A stretch of 64,000 bases of DNA from Rhodopirellula baltica SH 1 (GCF_000196115.1 NC_005027.1:1302001-1366000); one strand, 5' to 3'; positions 1 through 9,351 are shown, counted from the first letter of the stretch. A program made the numbers and translations. The notes: generated by a model from the sequence alone, not told the origin.

Positions 1-198
1 CAGGTCATTGGTTTTCTTAGAGGCCAACGAAGTGAACAGTCCGATGTTGGAACCTACGTCAAGAAAGGAGTGTTCGGGGCGAAGATAGCGTTCGATCAGG
101 GATAGCGAATCGGCTGCGTAACGGTCACCAAACAAGGCAACGTCGGTCGCGATGTTGCTATCCGGATACCAAGCAAACGTGAGACCATCATGGACCAT
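1..198 (-). CDS. FkbM-family methyltransferase, cut by the left edge
   Basis: Only the first 66 codons lie in the window. They contain the glycine-rich SAM-binding motif FLDVGSNIGLFTSLAS, typical of FkbM-type methyltransferases that O-methylate sugars or lipids. Another FkbM gene lies at 2887-3777, so the context is polysaccharide modification. The ATG at 198 is the first start after an in-frame TGA at 211-213. Upstream of that stop the same frame stays open to about 348 and reads like protein (RIYQVWNAPGNSEARLSAFI). The true N-terminus may therefore have been cut off by a nonsense mutation, or the base call may be wrong. Confidence 0.7.
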   Translation of the reverse strand, partial: MVHDGLTFAWYPDSNIATDVALFGDRYAADSLSLIERYLRPEHSFLDVGSNIGLFTSLASKKTNDL

Positions 199-419
199 CA
201 CTTTCCATCGTCAATTGGATGTGCGGCGATGCACAAACCAATGATCGGACCGGATAAAGGCCGACAGTCGTGCCTCACTGTTTCCGGGAGCGTTCCAGAC
301 TTGGTAGATTCGCGTAGGGTGGGATCGCAGGATTCTTTCATTGCTATGTTATGGACGTCGGCATCAGGGAGAGTTGTATCATCGCGACTGACACTATGAC
401 AATCCTTACCACCGCCGTT

Positions 420-1754
420 TCAGCTAGGTTTTGTAGGTTTTGACTGTCCAGCTAATTTTCGATAGATGACCGACATGTCTGACGCGGTATCGACAAATGT
501 TCTCGGCGAAGAGACGCCGGATCGAAGTCTTTGTACGAGCCCAGATTCTTCGCGGCACCGTGTCAGGCATGCGGCAAGGTCCAGTGCCGAACCAGCCTCA
601 AAGAGCAGCCCGTTTTCGCCATGGCGAACACGTTCCGCGATTCCTCCGAGATTGCTTCCGATAACGGGTGTACCGGCGGCGAACGCATCGAACAGTGTTA
701 AGGGACCCGTCTCTAACCAGATCGATGGGACAACGGCCACATCGAGTTTTGCAAATTCAATGCCCAATTGGTCATTGGGCACGATCCGCGGTTTCACAAA
801 TCGACTATCATTTGCGATTCGATCCAATAGTGCTCGACCATAATCAGAATCCCAACCGCCGCCGTACAAACGTACTTCGATCATGAACTCTGGTGGCAGC
901 CGTTGAATGGCATCGACTAAGACGTGAATTCCTTTGATCGACTCGCACCTTCCCGCAAATCCGACAACCAATGTACTACGTTCAGGGAATTTTGGAGATG
1001 GATCACGAGGTCGCTCCGAACGTCCACCGGAGGGAACCAAAAACAATTTCGATCGTTCCAATCCATTTCGAAGCCAGATATCTTCGCACCAACGCGCAAG
1101 CACGACGACAGCATCAGATAGCTCTCCGAATTCGATGACCGAATCTCGAAACCATCGAGTCATCTTGCGGGCATTGAGCAAGCGGCTTGCAATCGAAGTG
1201 GACTCTGGATCAGGTGCCGGCCACTCTACAAGCCCGATCAAATTGCCTAACACCGGATTCAAGCCAGACGCACTCATTCTGCAAGCCGTGCACCGACGCA
1301 CTCGGAGTTCTCCGTCGCAAGGCGTTGTTCCCCAACGCAACAGGTCGTGATGAGGACAAATTTGCCCCGGACTATGGAAGGTCAGAACTGCGGGCAAGCC
1401 TCGATCCTTCACCATTCGCAGATGAGAGAGGCTGGCGCCGTCATTTTGATCATGAAAATGGACGACGTCGGGTTGAACGTCGGTTAGCAACTGATTGAAG
1501 CCTGGTAGATCACTGAACTTGCGTCCGTAAAAAGCCTGCCGCGAACCGTATTCGGACGCCGGTGGCAAAACATGAACAGGAACCCCTTCATGCTCATAGT
1601 CACCAACTTCCGCTGGATGGACACCTGAAGTCGTCACAGCGACCTCACTATCGATCGCGAATTCTCGCAATGCAGTCGCCAGAGTATGCGAGTAAACCTC
1701 TTTCCCAGCGGCGCGCCAGGGTGGATACGATCCGGGAAGATGAAGAACCTTCAC
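420..1754 (-). CDS. GT4 glycosyltransferase, polysaccharide locus
   Basis: This 444-residue GT-B fold glycosyltransferase would transfer a sugar from a nucleotide donor during polysaccharide assembly on the cytoplasmic face. The N-terminus MKVLHLPGSYPPWRAAGKEV has the glycine-containing loop of GT4 enzymes. The C-terminal half carries VVGFAGRCESIKGIHVLVDA and an EX7E-like donor-site segment (ETGPLTLFDAFAAGTPVIG). A Cys/His cluster (ICPHHDLL, then CDGELRVRRCTACRM) sits near residues 130-160 and recurs in a GT4 subset. The start is the first ATG and directly begins the conserved strand. Donor and acceptor cannot be read from sequence. It is transcribed with the other minus-strand polysaccharide genes. 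Confidence 0.88.
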   Translation of the reverse strand: MKVLHLPGSYPPWRAAGKEVYSHTLATALREFAIDSEVAVTTSGVHPAEVGDYEHEGVPVHVLPPASEYGSRQAFYGRKFSDLPGFNQLLTDVQPDVVHFHDQNDGASLSHLRMVKDRGLPAVLTFHSPGQICPHHDLLRWGTTPCDGELRVRRCTACRMSASGLNPVLGNLIGLVEWPAPDPESTSIASRLLNARKMTRWFRDSVIEFGELSDAVVVLARWCEDIWLRNGLERSKLFLVPSGGRSERPRDPSPKFPERSTLVVGFAGRCESIKGIHVLVDAIQRLPPEFMIEVRLYGGGWDSDYGRALLDRIANDSRFVKPRIVPNDQLGIEFAKLDVAVVPSIWLETGPLTLFDAFAAGTPVIGSNLGGIAERVRHGENGLLFEAGSALDLAACLTRCREESGLVQRLRSGVSSPRTFVDTASDMSVIYRKLAGQSKPTKPS

Positions 1755-2057
1755 TTGATAACCGAACGATTCGACCGTTTGGTCAAATCAAACGAGCTGT
1801 TGGAGGGGATAGTCAAATTCATTGATCTTGAGTCGATGTCGTCGGGAAAGCCGTTGATTGGAGACCTTGAAATTATAATCCAATCGTTGTCCTTGCTGGC
1901 TTGATTAACACTTGCGTCGTACGGGAAGCAATTTCTCTGAAATTGGTTTTAAGGCTTTATCGACGAGCAGTTCTCCTATCGACGACGGAATGTACTTTCG
2001 ATTCGCTACATCTTTTAGGAGGAGCGACCGGAGTCGGTTGTAAGAGTATTTCGTCAG
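1755..2057. other. Intergenic, no gene seen
   Basis: About 300 relatively AT-rich bases lie between the broken sulfotransferase and the GT4 gene. No plausible protein, RNA, repeat or clear terminator was recognised. A promoter for the GT4 gene on the minus strand may lie here, but no convincing -35/-10 pair was identified. Confidence 0.4.
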
Positions 2058-2771
2058 TTAGTTGCGTGGTGGTTGACGCACCAGGTCTTCCGTTTTCTGC
2101 TCATCCACGTCAGGAAACTCTAAAATTTGTTTTGCGAACGAAATGAGCGAAGTTGTTAGTTCCTCAAAGACAAGGACGCCAACGCGATCTTCGTTAAATA
2201 AGTCTTTATAGACCTGAATTAGCTCGTCGAAATACAGCGAGCTTATCGCACTTCTACTCGAATTCTCGATGCAAACGTCGAGCCATTTACCAAACGATAG
2301 GCGGCTTTTACGCTGGCTTCCCGGGCCAATGGGGAGTGCGGGGCCATCGAGTAAAGACTCTCGACAATTGAATGCTGGCTGCGAATCACAACAATTATCT
2401 TTGCATTTGCAAATAGTGAACTCAATCGGTTTGCTTACGTCACGACATCCACGTAATAGGGGGGGGGGGGGGGGGGGGGGCTCTACACTGACAACTGTCG
2501 ATTTTGGCGGGGAAACGTCGATGTTCTTCTTGAACAGGTTGGCAACTTGAAACTCGAATTTCGCGTGATCAAATCGGAGCAGATCTTCCAGTTGGATTGA
2601 ATGAAATATGTTTAGCCTCCTAGAGAATCTTTCGAGCTCCTCACCCTCTAGAGTTTCCTTCCACGTTCCCGGTCCGATATCGTTAATCTCTGGGGGCTGT
2701 AAAAACAAAAGTTCTTGCAGGCTCGTGCTTGCTGCTTTCGGGTAGCTAATATGAAGAAACAACCTGCTCAT
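2058..2771 (-). pseudogene. Sulfotransferase, frameshifted, with a poly-C tract
   Basis: The N-terminus MSRLFLHISYPKAASTSLQE resembles the PAPS 5'-phosphosulfate-binding loop of sulfotransferases, which would sulfate a polysaccharide. After residue ~100 the frame runs into seven prolines encoded by 22 consecutive C (G on the plus strand, 2459-2480). Past the tract, the sulfotransferase-like sequence continues in a second frame (SLFANAKIIVVIRSQHSIVE, about 2243-2425). That frame has a TAA eight codons after the tract. The similarity then returns to the first frame (SFGKWLDVCIENSSRSAISS, then FNEDRVGVLVFEEL). At least two frameshifts and one nonsense codon separate it from an intact gene, so it is probably dead. 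Sequencing error in the tract cannot be excluded. Confidence 0.8.
2459..2480 (+). repeat. Homopolymer of 22 G in a sulfotransferase frame
   Basis: An uninterrupted run of 22 G on the plus strand (C on the coding strand) encodes seven prolines where the family has ordinary sequence. Tracts this long slip readily during replication and in PCR or assembly, so the length should be treated as uncertain. Confidence 0.9.
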
Positions 2772-2886
2772 GGTTAAGTGAAGTATTTACTTGTCTTCGA
2801 AATGCGAAAGGAATCGTCGCTCCGAATTGCCAGCGCGAAATTCGACGATGCCTCAGTCGAGACAACTACCGGAATAGCGGCGATAA

Positions 2887-3777
2887 TCAGGTCGATTGAC
2901 TCCTAGTCGCGGGCGGTACGGCAATCAAGTTTGGCTGATGTGTTGTACCAGTCGCGAATTGTTGCCATATTGAAGCCTTTCCGTGCTGTTCGTTCAAAAA
3001 CTCCAAGCGATAACCGTATTTGTGCAATAGCTGATGTACTTTCAATGCGTCGAATCCAAAGCGAGCTGCGTGTTCTTCAATCGACTCGAAAAATATTGTT
3101 GGCTTTTTCTTTGGTGAAAGAGTGCGAGTTGCGCCTGACAACACCGCTTGTTCCCAACCTTCGACATCCATTTTGATTACTGATACATCTCCGCTGATTT
3201 CGAGGTCATCAAGCAATCCGTCAAGCGTACACACTTGAACGGGAATCGTTCCTGCGCCCGATTCATGCGTAAGATGATGCATTCCGTCGTTTTCATCCTC
3301 GATGACTTGCATGTTCAAGGTCCCGGGTGATTCGCCGAGGGCAACGTTTAACGCAACCACGTTCTCGCATTGGTTCCGTTCAAGATTCTCTTTCAATCGT
3401 TGAAAAACGTGGGGTACAGGTTCAACGCAAATGACTTTTCCATTTGGCCCAACACGGCGTGACGCAAGCAGGCTGTATTGGCCGAAGTTTGCTCCAATAT
3501 CAATGCATACATCGCCCGGTTTCAGTGTCCGCAGAAATCGTTTTACGACTTCTTTTTCGTACGTTCCGTAGAGCAGCACTTCGTGTCCGATTACGGATGA
3601 AGGCACGACCGGAACGACACACCTCGAACCACCCGATAGAACAAGGTCCATCGGATTGGTTTGTTGCAATTCTTTGCGAAACAACAGTTCAAGCCAGCGA
3701 CGCTTCGTCGGAAAGTCTGGAGTTGCATAGCTAAAGGATCGAATGTGATCTTTCCAGTGTGGTAGTTCATTTGTCAT
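2887..3777 (-). CDS. FkbM-family SAM-dependent methyltransferase
   Basis: This 296-residue methyltransferase is predicted to O-methylate a sugar residue of the polysaccharide. Motif I is DVCIDIGANFGQYSLLASRR (about residues 90-110). The acidic residue that binds the SAM ribose follows in GKVICVEPVPHVFQRLKENL. The FkbM-typical motif VIKMDVEGWEQAVLSGA appears near residue 205. Length and motif order fit full-length FkbM proteins. It ends 7 bp after the start side of the glycosyltransferase gene at 3785 (same strand), so the two probably share a transcript. The substrate is unknown. Confidence 0.88.
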   Translation of the reverse strand: MTNELPHWKDHIRSFSYATPDFPTKRRWLELLFRKELQQTNPMDLVLSGGSRCVVPVVPSSVIGHEVLLYGTYEKEVVKRFLRTLKPGDVCIDIGANFGQYSLLASRRVGPNGKVICVEPVPHVFQRLKENLERNQCENVVALNVALGESPGTLNMQVIEDENDGMHHLTHESGAGTIPVQVCTLDGLLDDLEISGDVSVIKMDVEGWEQAVLSGATRTLSPKKKPTIFFESIEEHAARFGFDALKVHQLLHKYGYRLEFLNEQHGKASIWQQFATGTTHQPNLIAVPPATRSQST

Positions 3778-3784
3778 AGCTTCG

Positions 3785-4930
3785 TCACCCGTAATGATTG
3801 TGTTGCGATTGCGTCGCTAGATTCAAAAAGGCCCTCGCAAATTCCTTGATCTTTACTGTGTAACGATCGACAGCCATCTGTTCTCTGCCCGCATCGAAGC
3901 CTGTAGTCGCCTCGTCGAGTGAATTGCACATCAATTTTGCAAGCGATTCGTAGCTCGTTGGATCAAAATACTGTGCGGTTGGGCAGGCTTGTTCGCGGTG
4001 AACCGGGATGTCTGAGAGAAGTATCGTTTTGCCCAAACAGTGTGATTCTTCAACCGAGGTGTTCCAACCTTCGAAGTGTGATGGCTGAATGACGGCATGT
4101 GAATGACGGATCAGTCCCAGCAGTGAATCGAACGGAATCTTGCCAACCAATCGAATGCCCTGCTTAATGGAGGGTTTTTCCAACAGTCGATCGATCGTTT
4201 CCTGGTGATTTCGGTTTCGAAGGTCTTTCCACTGCCCCGTGCAGACAACACATGTCGACTTGTTTTTTTTCGAAAGCATCTCGACTGCTTTGAAAATAGT
4301 TTCGTGATTCTTATGAGCCCAGAACTGATTGCAGACGATGAAAAATTTATCTGGTAGGTCAAAACGTTTCTTCAGTTCTGGTAGTGACGGAAGTGACTGC
4401 TCGATCAGTTGCGGAAACGTTGCAACGCGGAACGGTAGGACCGCCGTTTTGGAGACGTACTCCGGGAAAAGCTTTCGACAGTCGTTTTGGCTCGCATTGC
4501 TGCTGAGAACTACTTGTTGAGAGTCGCGCAGCACGCTTCTGAAGTAGCTTTGGGCCTTGACACTATAGTCGTCGGGGCTGAATTCGGGGCGCACCAAACT
4601 TTGAAAGTCTGCAATCCAATGTGCACTTTGGTAACCAACTTTCTCGCGATCGCCCGTAGCACAATAATACGCGAAATCGATGCCTTGCTTCACGAGTTCA
4701 GCGTGTAGTTGAGGTTGGTGGATACCGCGAATCGTATGGAATCGGTTTTTTAGTCGCGTGAGAACTGAATTTGATTTGGATTCATGGCTCGGGACTTCGA
4801 CGACTTCAAAATTTAAAGAGTCGGCGTCTAGCGTTTGCAACGCCGTAAGAAGGTTTTGGATGTAGTTTCTGCCACCCTGCCAGTCGGAATGGGAATAGTT
4901 GATGATTCCTATTCGGTGCGGTTGATTCAT
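3785..4930 (-). CDS. GT4-like glycosyltransferase
   Basis: This group 1 (GT4) glycosyltransferase of about 381 residues begins MNQPHRIGIINYSHSDWQGG with the N-terminal Rossmann strand and glycine loop. The C-terminal donor-binding half has LPDKFFIVCNQFWAHKNHET and an EX7E-like segment (HFEGWNTSVEESHCLGKTIL). The conserved fold starts at the ATG at 4930. An upstream in-frame ATG at 4963 would add eleven residues (MCTLPHCRQIN) that look non-native. It lies between an FkbM methyltransferase and an epimerase, so it most likely adds one sugar of the repeat unit. The specific sugar cannot be called. Confidence 0.85.
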   Translation of the reverse strand: MNQPHRIGIINYSHSDWQGGRNYIQNLLTALQTLDADSLNFEVVEVPSHESKSNSVLTRLKNRFHTIRGIHQPQLHAELVKQGIDFAYYCATGDREKVGYQSAHWIADFQSLVRPEFSPDDYSVKAQSYFRSVLRDSQQVVLSSNASQNDCRKLFPEYVSKTAVLPFRVATFPQLIEQSLPSLPELKKRFDLPDKFFIVCNQFWAHKNHETIFKAVEMLSKKNKSTCVVCTGQWKDLRNRNHQETIDRLLEKPSIKQGIRLVGKIPFDSLLGLIRHSHAVIQPSHFEGWNTSVEESHCLGKTILLSDIPVHREQACPTAQYFDPTSYESLAKLMCNSLDEATTGFDAGREQMAVDRYTVKIKEFARAFLNLATQSQHNHYG

Positions 4931-4978
4931 ATTGATCTGGCGGCAGTGCGGAAGAGTGCACATGCCGTTTGGGTTTCC

Positions 4979-5899
4979 TTAGGATTCAAGTCGATTTTTT
5001 GCGAACTCGTAGATCTTCGTGATTCCGGCGCGAAGCGAGGTTTCAGCCCGCCATCCCGTCTTGCTGATCAGGTCGATGTCAGCACGCCAATTTAGTGGCA
5101 TCCCCGGGGCGTTCCGCCCGTCAAATTTGATCTCGGGATTTCGCCCGGTTGTCTCACAGATTAGTTCGAGGGCAGTCTTGATAGATGTTTCTTGGCCACT
5201 TGCCAAGTTGTAAACAGGTGCGGGTTCCAATTGCAACGTGGCGATTCTATAGATGGCTTGGGCCGCATCTTCGCCATAGACAAAGTCTCGACTCTCATCT
5301 CCGGTCCCTGAGACTTCGATCACTTTGCGGCTGACGACTTTGGTTAGCAAGTCCCAGATCACTTGCCGTCGAAGTCCGGGGCCATAGGCCGAAAAGATGC
5401 GAACAGAGGACGTTGAAAGGCCATAGATATTGCGGTAGCTAGAAAGCAGGGACTCGCAATGGAATTTGTTGAATCCGTAGGGTGAAAGCGGTTCGACGAC
5501 TGATTTTTCGCTGATGGGCAATGTCTTTGGATTTCCGTACACGGCGGCCGAAGAGAGGAACACGAATCGAGTGTTGTTTGAGTGACGTCGGAACGCGTCA
5601 AGCAACCAAGCGGTTAGCTGTGGACCGTTTTCGTAGTCATGAAGCGGGTCGGTCATTGAAAGTCGTGGATTCGCATTTCCTGCGCAATGGACACAAACGT
5701 CGGGCCGCTCGCGGCGAACCGCGTCTTCGAGCAATTCGTCCGGAAGATTGCAGGCGGTCATTTCGTATTCAGCAGCTTCCGGTTTGGCACGCGGACCGTA
5801 GCGTCCGAACGCAAGTACCTTCCATCCCTCACTCGCGAACCGACTCGTGATCAGAGAACCGAGGAAACCGCTGGCACCGGTAATCAGCACTGTTCTCAC
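4979..5899 (-). CDS. NAD-dependent sugar epimerase/dehydratase (extended SDR)
   Basis: This 306-residue extended short-chain dehydrogenase/reductase acts on nucleotide sugars. The NAD-binding motif is TGASGFLGSLI at residues 6-16. The catalytic Ser and YxxxK are in FLSSAAVYG and SPYGFNKFHCE, and the conserved FSAYGPGLRRQV follows. The overall pattern is that of UDP-glucose 4-epimerase-like enzymes, but epimerase, dehydratase and reductase activities cannot be separated from sequence. It belongs to the minus-strand polysaccharide run and lies 15-50 bp from the adjacent glycosyltransferase depending on that gene's start. Confidence 0.88.
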   Translation of the reverse strand: MRTVLITGASGFLGSLITSRFASEGWKVLAFGRYGPRAKPEAAEYEMTACNLPDELLEDAVRRERPDVCVHCAGNANPRLSMTDPLHDYENGPQLTAWLLDAFRRHSNNTRFVFLSSAAVYGNPKTLPISEKSVVEPLSPYGFNKFHCESLLSSYRNIYGLSTSSVRIFSAYGPGLRRQVIWDLLTKVVSRKVIEVSGTGDESRDFVYGEDAAQAIYRIATLQLEPAPVYNLASGQETSIKTALELICETTGRNPEIKFDGRNAPGMPLNWRADIDLISKTGWRAETSLRAGITKIYEFAKNRLES

Positions 5900-5947
5900 T
5901 GTTGAATCTCGCGTACTAATATTTGCAAAACACCGTTCATCGCGTGA

Positions 5948-6874
5948 CTAAAGCTCAACGGTTTCTCCCGTAAGTACGTCGACGACCGGCAGGCCTCGAA
6001 TGGACTCAAGTCTTTCTTCGCGTCGAATTCGGATGGATGAACCGGAGCGAACACATTCGCTGAATCTAGATTCGACGTAACCTTCCTTTACGGACAACTC
6101 CTTGATCTTGCCCAATCGGTCGCGTTTCACGAAGTAGCAATTGTTTCCAGCGGTGTTGCATCCGATGAATGCGTATCCCTTAGACTGTGCGAGGTGGCAA
6201 AGCGCAGCAAGCGAAGCGCCGTAGTAGAGGTGCGGATCATTCGCTTGCTGTCGAACGAAACTTGGATCATAGGGAATTGTAATCGTGCGTTCGTCACCGA
6301 ACACGCTGTTGAACTCTGCAATCACGATTGTGGGGTCAACAACATCGATGCTTTCCCAAACCCAGTAGTCGTTTCCATCGATGTCGACACTTAGGATTCC
6401 GATGGGGCCAGAAATCCCAGCGTTCTTGATGATGTCGTTGATGTTATCACGGTTGATAAACATTGCGATTGCCGTCAAATCGTATTTCCAATGCAGGTCT
6501 GAGTTCTGCACCGAATTCATATTCACTTCGCTTCCGTCAATAATGAGGCCTCGCCAGTTGTCATTGACCAAGAGGAACCTTGTGTTCGATTCCTGGTAAT
6601 CTTCGACACCGAACTCCACAAATACTTGATGTCGCCGCGGCAAGTTGATATGGTGGATCAGGTGTTGAATAATTCCGTCATCCCCATATTGAGAAAAGAC
6701 TTTGAACTCGGCCTTCGCAAGCGGTGCGTCGGGACCGAGTCTATGTTCATTCAAGGTTGCCTGCAGCTTACCCACGCCGGTCAGTAACGCCGCAATCCCG
6801 GGGCTTTGCGCGATGCTATTCGAGCTGGCACGGCCAACGATTCGCTCAAGTCCTTCTGTGATTTCTTTTTTCAT
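5948..6874 (-). CDS. Methyltransferase-like protein of polysaccharide clusters
   Basis: This 308-residue protein has no well-known name. A central segment (FVEFGVEDYQESNTRFLL, then WRGLIIDGSE) looks like a SAM-binding Rossmann motif I followed by an acidic ribose-binding strand, as in FkbM-like proteins. ILSVDIDGNDYWVWESID occupies the place of the FkbM motif with VDIDGxDYW. The N-terminal 60 residues are less conserved and helical. By position it would modify the glycan or help a methyltransferase. I cannot exclude that it is a non-catalytic relative. Its codon use is AT-richer than in the housekeeping genes to the right. Confidence 0.65.
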   Translation of the reverse strand: MKKEITEGLERIVGRASSNSIAQSPGIAALLTGVGKLQATLNEHRLGPDAPLAKAEFKVFSQYGDDGIIQHLIHHINLPRRHQVFVEFGVEDYQESNTRFLLVNDNWRGLIIDGSEVNMNSVQNSDLHWKYDLTAIAMFINRDNINDIIKNAGISGPIGILSVDIDGNDYWVWESIDVVDPTIVIAEFNSVFGDERTITIPYDPSFVRQQANDPHLYYGASLAALCHLAQSKGYAFIGCNTAGNNCYFVKRDRLGKIKELSVKEGYVESRFSECVRSGSSIRIRREERLESIRGLPVVDVLTGETVEL

Positions 6875-6883
6875 AGTTCAATT

Positions 6884-7522
6884 CTATGTCGTTGTTCCAA
6901 TCATGGTCGCAGGTGTTCCCGCAACAATTGTATAAGGATCTACATTTTTGGTAACGACCGAGTTCGCTGCAACGACCGCTCCTTTTCCAACCGTGACACC
7001 TTTCATTATCGAGCTTTTCATGCAGATCCACGCATCGTCTTCGATCACGATCGGCGCTGACTGAGTTTGTGTTGGCAGCAGATACTTGTCTGTAATCAAT
7101 ATGCCCTCGGCGTCCTTGCGTCGCTCCACGCTGTCTAGCGGGTGTGAGTTGGTGTCATGGATGTCGACCGTATGCGATATGAGGACGTGGTTTCCGACCT
7201 TAATGCTGCTCTGTGACCAAAGTCGCGTGTTTGGGCCCACGAAGCAATTTGATCCTATTTCGATGTGCCCCCCATTCCATAGCGTTAGGAGCTGTCCTTC
7301 GATTCTGGTGTCCTCGCCAATAGTTATGACACCTTTCGAATCGAGCTTCATGATTACGCAGTCATCACCAATGATTGCGTTGCACGGTCTGCTCAACAGA
7401 GACATCATATGCCTTTGCCTCGCTCGAAGCCTGGAGTCCTCCAGGATGTGAGAGACTTTTGCTAAAACTCGATCTAACATTTTCATGCGAAGTGTCCGAG
7501 TAAAACCGTTAGCTTTGCGCAT
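6884..7522 (-). CDS. Hexapeptide-repeat O-acetyltransferase
   Basis: This 212-residue left-handed beta-helix acyltransferase resembles the maltose/galactoside/NodL acetyltransferase group. Hexapeptide imperfect repeats (CNAIIGDDCVIMKLDSKGVI, then IEIGSNCFVGPNTRLWSQSS) fill residues 45-195. The putative catalytic His lies in ISHTVDIHDTNSHPLD, and the C-terminus has GKGAVVAANSVVTKNV. It would O-acetylate a polysaccharide sugar using acetyl-CoA. The ATG at 7522 overlaps the flippase stop by 14 bp, and in-frame ATGs at 7486 and 7480 are alternatives. The gene lies 9 bp upstream of the next gene at 6874 on the same strand. Confidence 0.88.
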   Translation of the reverse strand: MRKANGFTRTLRMKMLDRVLAKVSHILEDSRLRARQRHMMSLLSRPCNAIIGDDCVIMKLDSKGVITIGEDTRIEGQLLTLWNGGHIEIGSNCFVGPNTRLWSQSSIKVGNHVLISHTVDIHDTNSHPLDSVERRKDAEGILITDKYLLPTQTQSAPIVIEDDAWICMKSSIMKGVTVGKGAVVAANSVVTKNVDPYTIVAGTPATMIGTTT

Positions 7523-9056
7523 GTGGCAGGATCTGAATGCGTCTAACTGACCATCCTACGAATTGGCGGACATCCGTGAGGCCAAGGCGATAACCAACAA
7601 ACAAAAAAACAACGCAGCAGGACAATGCGGTTGCCGTCATTGCGATGATAGGGGGCAGTGCCGCTGTGTATGTATTTGAAATCGAAGTTGATATTGCTGC
7701 CATGACGCATGTTAGAAGCAATGGGATCGTGAAATGGTTTGATCCAGTTCCCTGTACATGATCTCCAGCGAACCTTCGGAACTGCAAGGGAAACATCCAA
7801 CCGACGGTTGCAAGCGAGGCGAATGAGGCGGCAAGTCCGATCCATGCGACGCCGAACGTATTGATGACAATGGGCGCAATAGCAATTGTTGCAAAGCCGC
7901 AAAGGATATCGCCTATTGCGGCGTATCTATGTCGGTTCATACCGGCTAACGCGCCACGGTAAACTGCCACACACGCCGAAATACCGCCGCTAACGAAAAC
8001 GCAGATCGTCATCGTTGAAGAGACGTCAATGTCTCCCCCTGTCCACGCGAAGATGAATTGGGAATTGAGTGCAATGAATCCCGTTCCAACAATTCCAAGA
8101 AACACGAATACTCTTCGTAGCATTGTCATAACCGTGGAGCGAATCCATTCTTTGTCACCCTCTCCGATTGCTTGGCCGTATGCCGGCTGAAGATTTCCGT
8201 TTAACTGCAGAATTAAGCTTAGTGGAATGCTAAGAAGGGTCATTGGAATCGAATAGAGAGGAACCCACTCTGGACCAATGGTCGAGCTGATTGAAAGGAC
8301 TGGTGCCGTCGTCGTCATGACAACCCCAACCTGCATTACCAGGCTCTTGGCCCCGCTTCGAAACTGATCGCGAATGTGTCTCGATTCCCACACTGGCCCG
8401 ATCGCGAATGCCCAACGATGTTTGAAAAAACAGTGTATCGCGGCTATGCACCCGCAGAATACAGTCCCCATCGCTCCCAGGGTGAATAACCATCCAAGAC
8501 TTAATCCGAGGTAGGCAACGTATATCATGAACAATGTATTCAGCAGCGTGGCAATTCCTTGGTAGGCTGCAACAACCGGTGTGTCTTGGAGGCCGGAGAA
8601 TAGATTGTATATCGGAGAAATAAGTAACCTGACAGTCGCCACTACTCCTAGGCCGAGAATAATGCCCGGCATCTCGGGGTGGGGCGGTAGGAAATGAACG
8701 TTTAGGTTGTCCACTAGCGTAAAGTAAAGAATGAGTGTCATTGAGGCCGCTACGAGCACGGAAAACACAGCTAGGGACAAGCTGTTTCTTACGATCGATT
8801 GTATCGCGGGTTGGTCTTTTTTGCCATGTGCTTGTGCTATCAATAGCATCGAGGCCCAGTTTAATCCACAATTTGAGAACATTAAGTAGCCAATGAGGGA
8901 ACTGCCTGTCAGCATCAGCCCATAGCGTTCCTGACCTAGCCACTTTAGATAGAGCGGTACACTTACTAAAGAAATCGCCAGCGAGAGGATGCGAAAGCCT
9001 TGAGATACTAGTGTAGTCTGTGTCGCCTTGAGGAGGCGGTTTTCTTTAATCGTCAT
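7509..9056 (-). CDS. Wzx-like polysaccharide flippase
   Basis: This 515-residue inner-membrane protein has roughly 12-14 hydrophobic segments spread over its length, for example LSLAISLVSVPLYLKWLG near residue 25 and VFVFLGIVGTGFIAL near residue 315. That is the layout of the polysaccharide transporter (PST/MATE-like) superfamily. It would flip lipid-linked repeat units to the periplasm. The N-terminal LVSQGFRILSLAISLVSVPL is characteristic of Wzx-type proteins. It is the first gene of the AT-rich polysaccharide run and overlaps the acetyltransferase by 14 bp. No Wzy polymerase was recognised in the window. Confidence 0.87.
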   Translation of the reverse strand: MTIKENRLLKATQTTLVSQGFRILSLAISLVSVPLYLKWLGQERYGLMLTGSSLIGYLMFSNCGLNWASMLLIAQAHGKKDQPAIQSIVRNSLSLAVFSVLVAASMTLILYFTLVDNLNVHFLPPHPEMPGIILGLGVVATVRLLISPIYNLFSGLQDTPVVAAYQGIATLLNTLFMIYVAYLGLSLGWLFTLGAMGTVFCGCIAAIHCFFKHRWAFAIGPVWESRHIRDQFRSGAKSLVMQVGVVMTTTAPVLSISSTIGPEWVPLYSIPMTLLSIPLSLILQLNGNLQPAYGQAIGEGDKEWIRSTVMTMLRRVFVFLGIVGTGFIALNSQFIFAWTGGDIDVSSTMTICVFVSGGISACVAVYRGALAGMNRHRYAAIGDILCGFATIAIAPIVINTFGVAWIGLAASFASLATVGWMFPLQFRRFAGDHVQGTGSNHFTIPLLLTCVMAAISTSISNTYTAALPPIIAMTATALSCCVVFLFVGYRLGLTDVRQFVGWSVRRIQILPHAQS

Positions 9057-9351
9057 TTATGCGAGTAGATGTTTGGTTTTCGCGTGTTTGCGGGGCACCG
9101 ACTCGGTGCGTTCGTCATGTGCGAATTCCCACGATGCTTGGTTGGTTCGAATGTGGTTTGCCCGATTGTTCTTGTCGTCCGGAATTAGTCCCGACGATTC
9201 CAACTATTTTCTGTGACTGTGTTTCATGGATTAACACTCATCTTCGGTTGTGCGGTGTTTGGATGATGTTTTTTAGATTGTATTGCTGGAAGTCTAACCG
9301 CGGTTGAATTGAAGGGACGGGGGAGGTGATTGTTGCAACCAGTTTTCGTTG
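9057..9351. other. Upstream region of the polysaccharide run
   Basis: These 295 bases lie between the flippase start and a decayed rfbB fragment. They are T/G-rich on the plus strand and contain no credible ORF. A minus-strand promoter for the flippase operon is expected here, but no convincing boxes were identified. Confidence 0.35.

Noticed and set aside
2459-2480. Working phase-variable ON/OFF switch
   Set aside because: Altering the G-tract length alone does not give a full-length sulfotransferase because of the TAA and a second frameshift. It is kept only as a degraded-gene finding.
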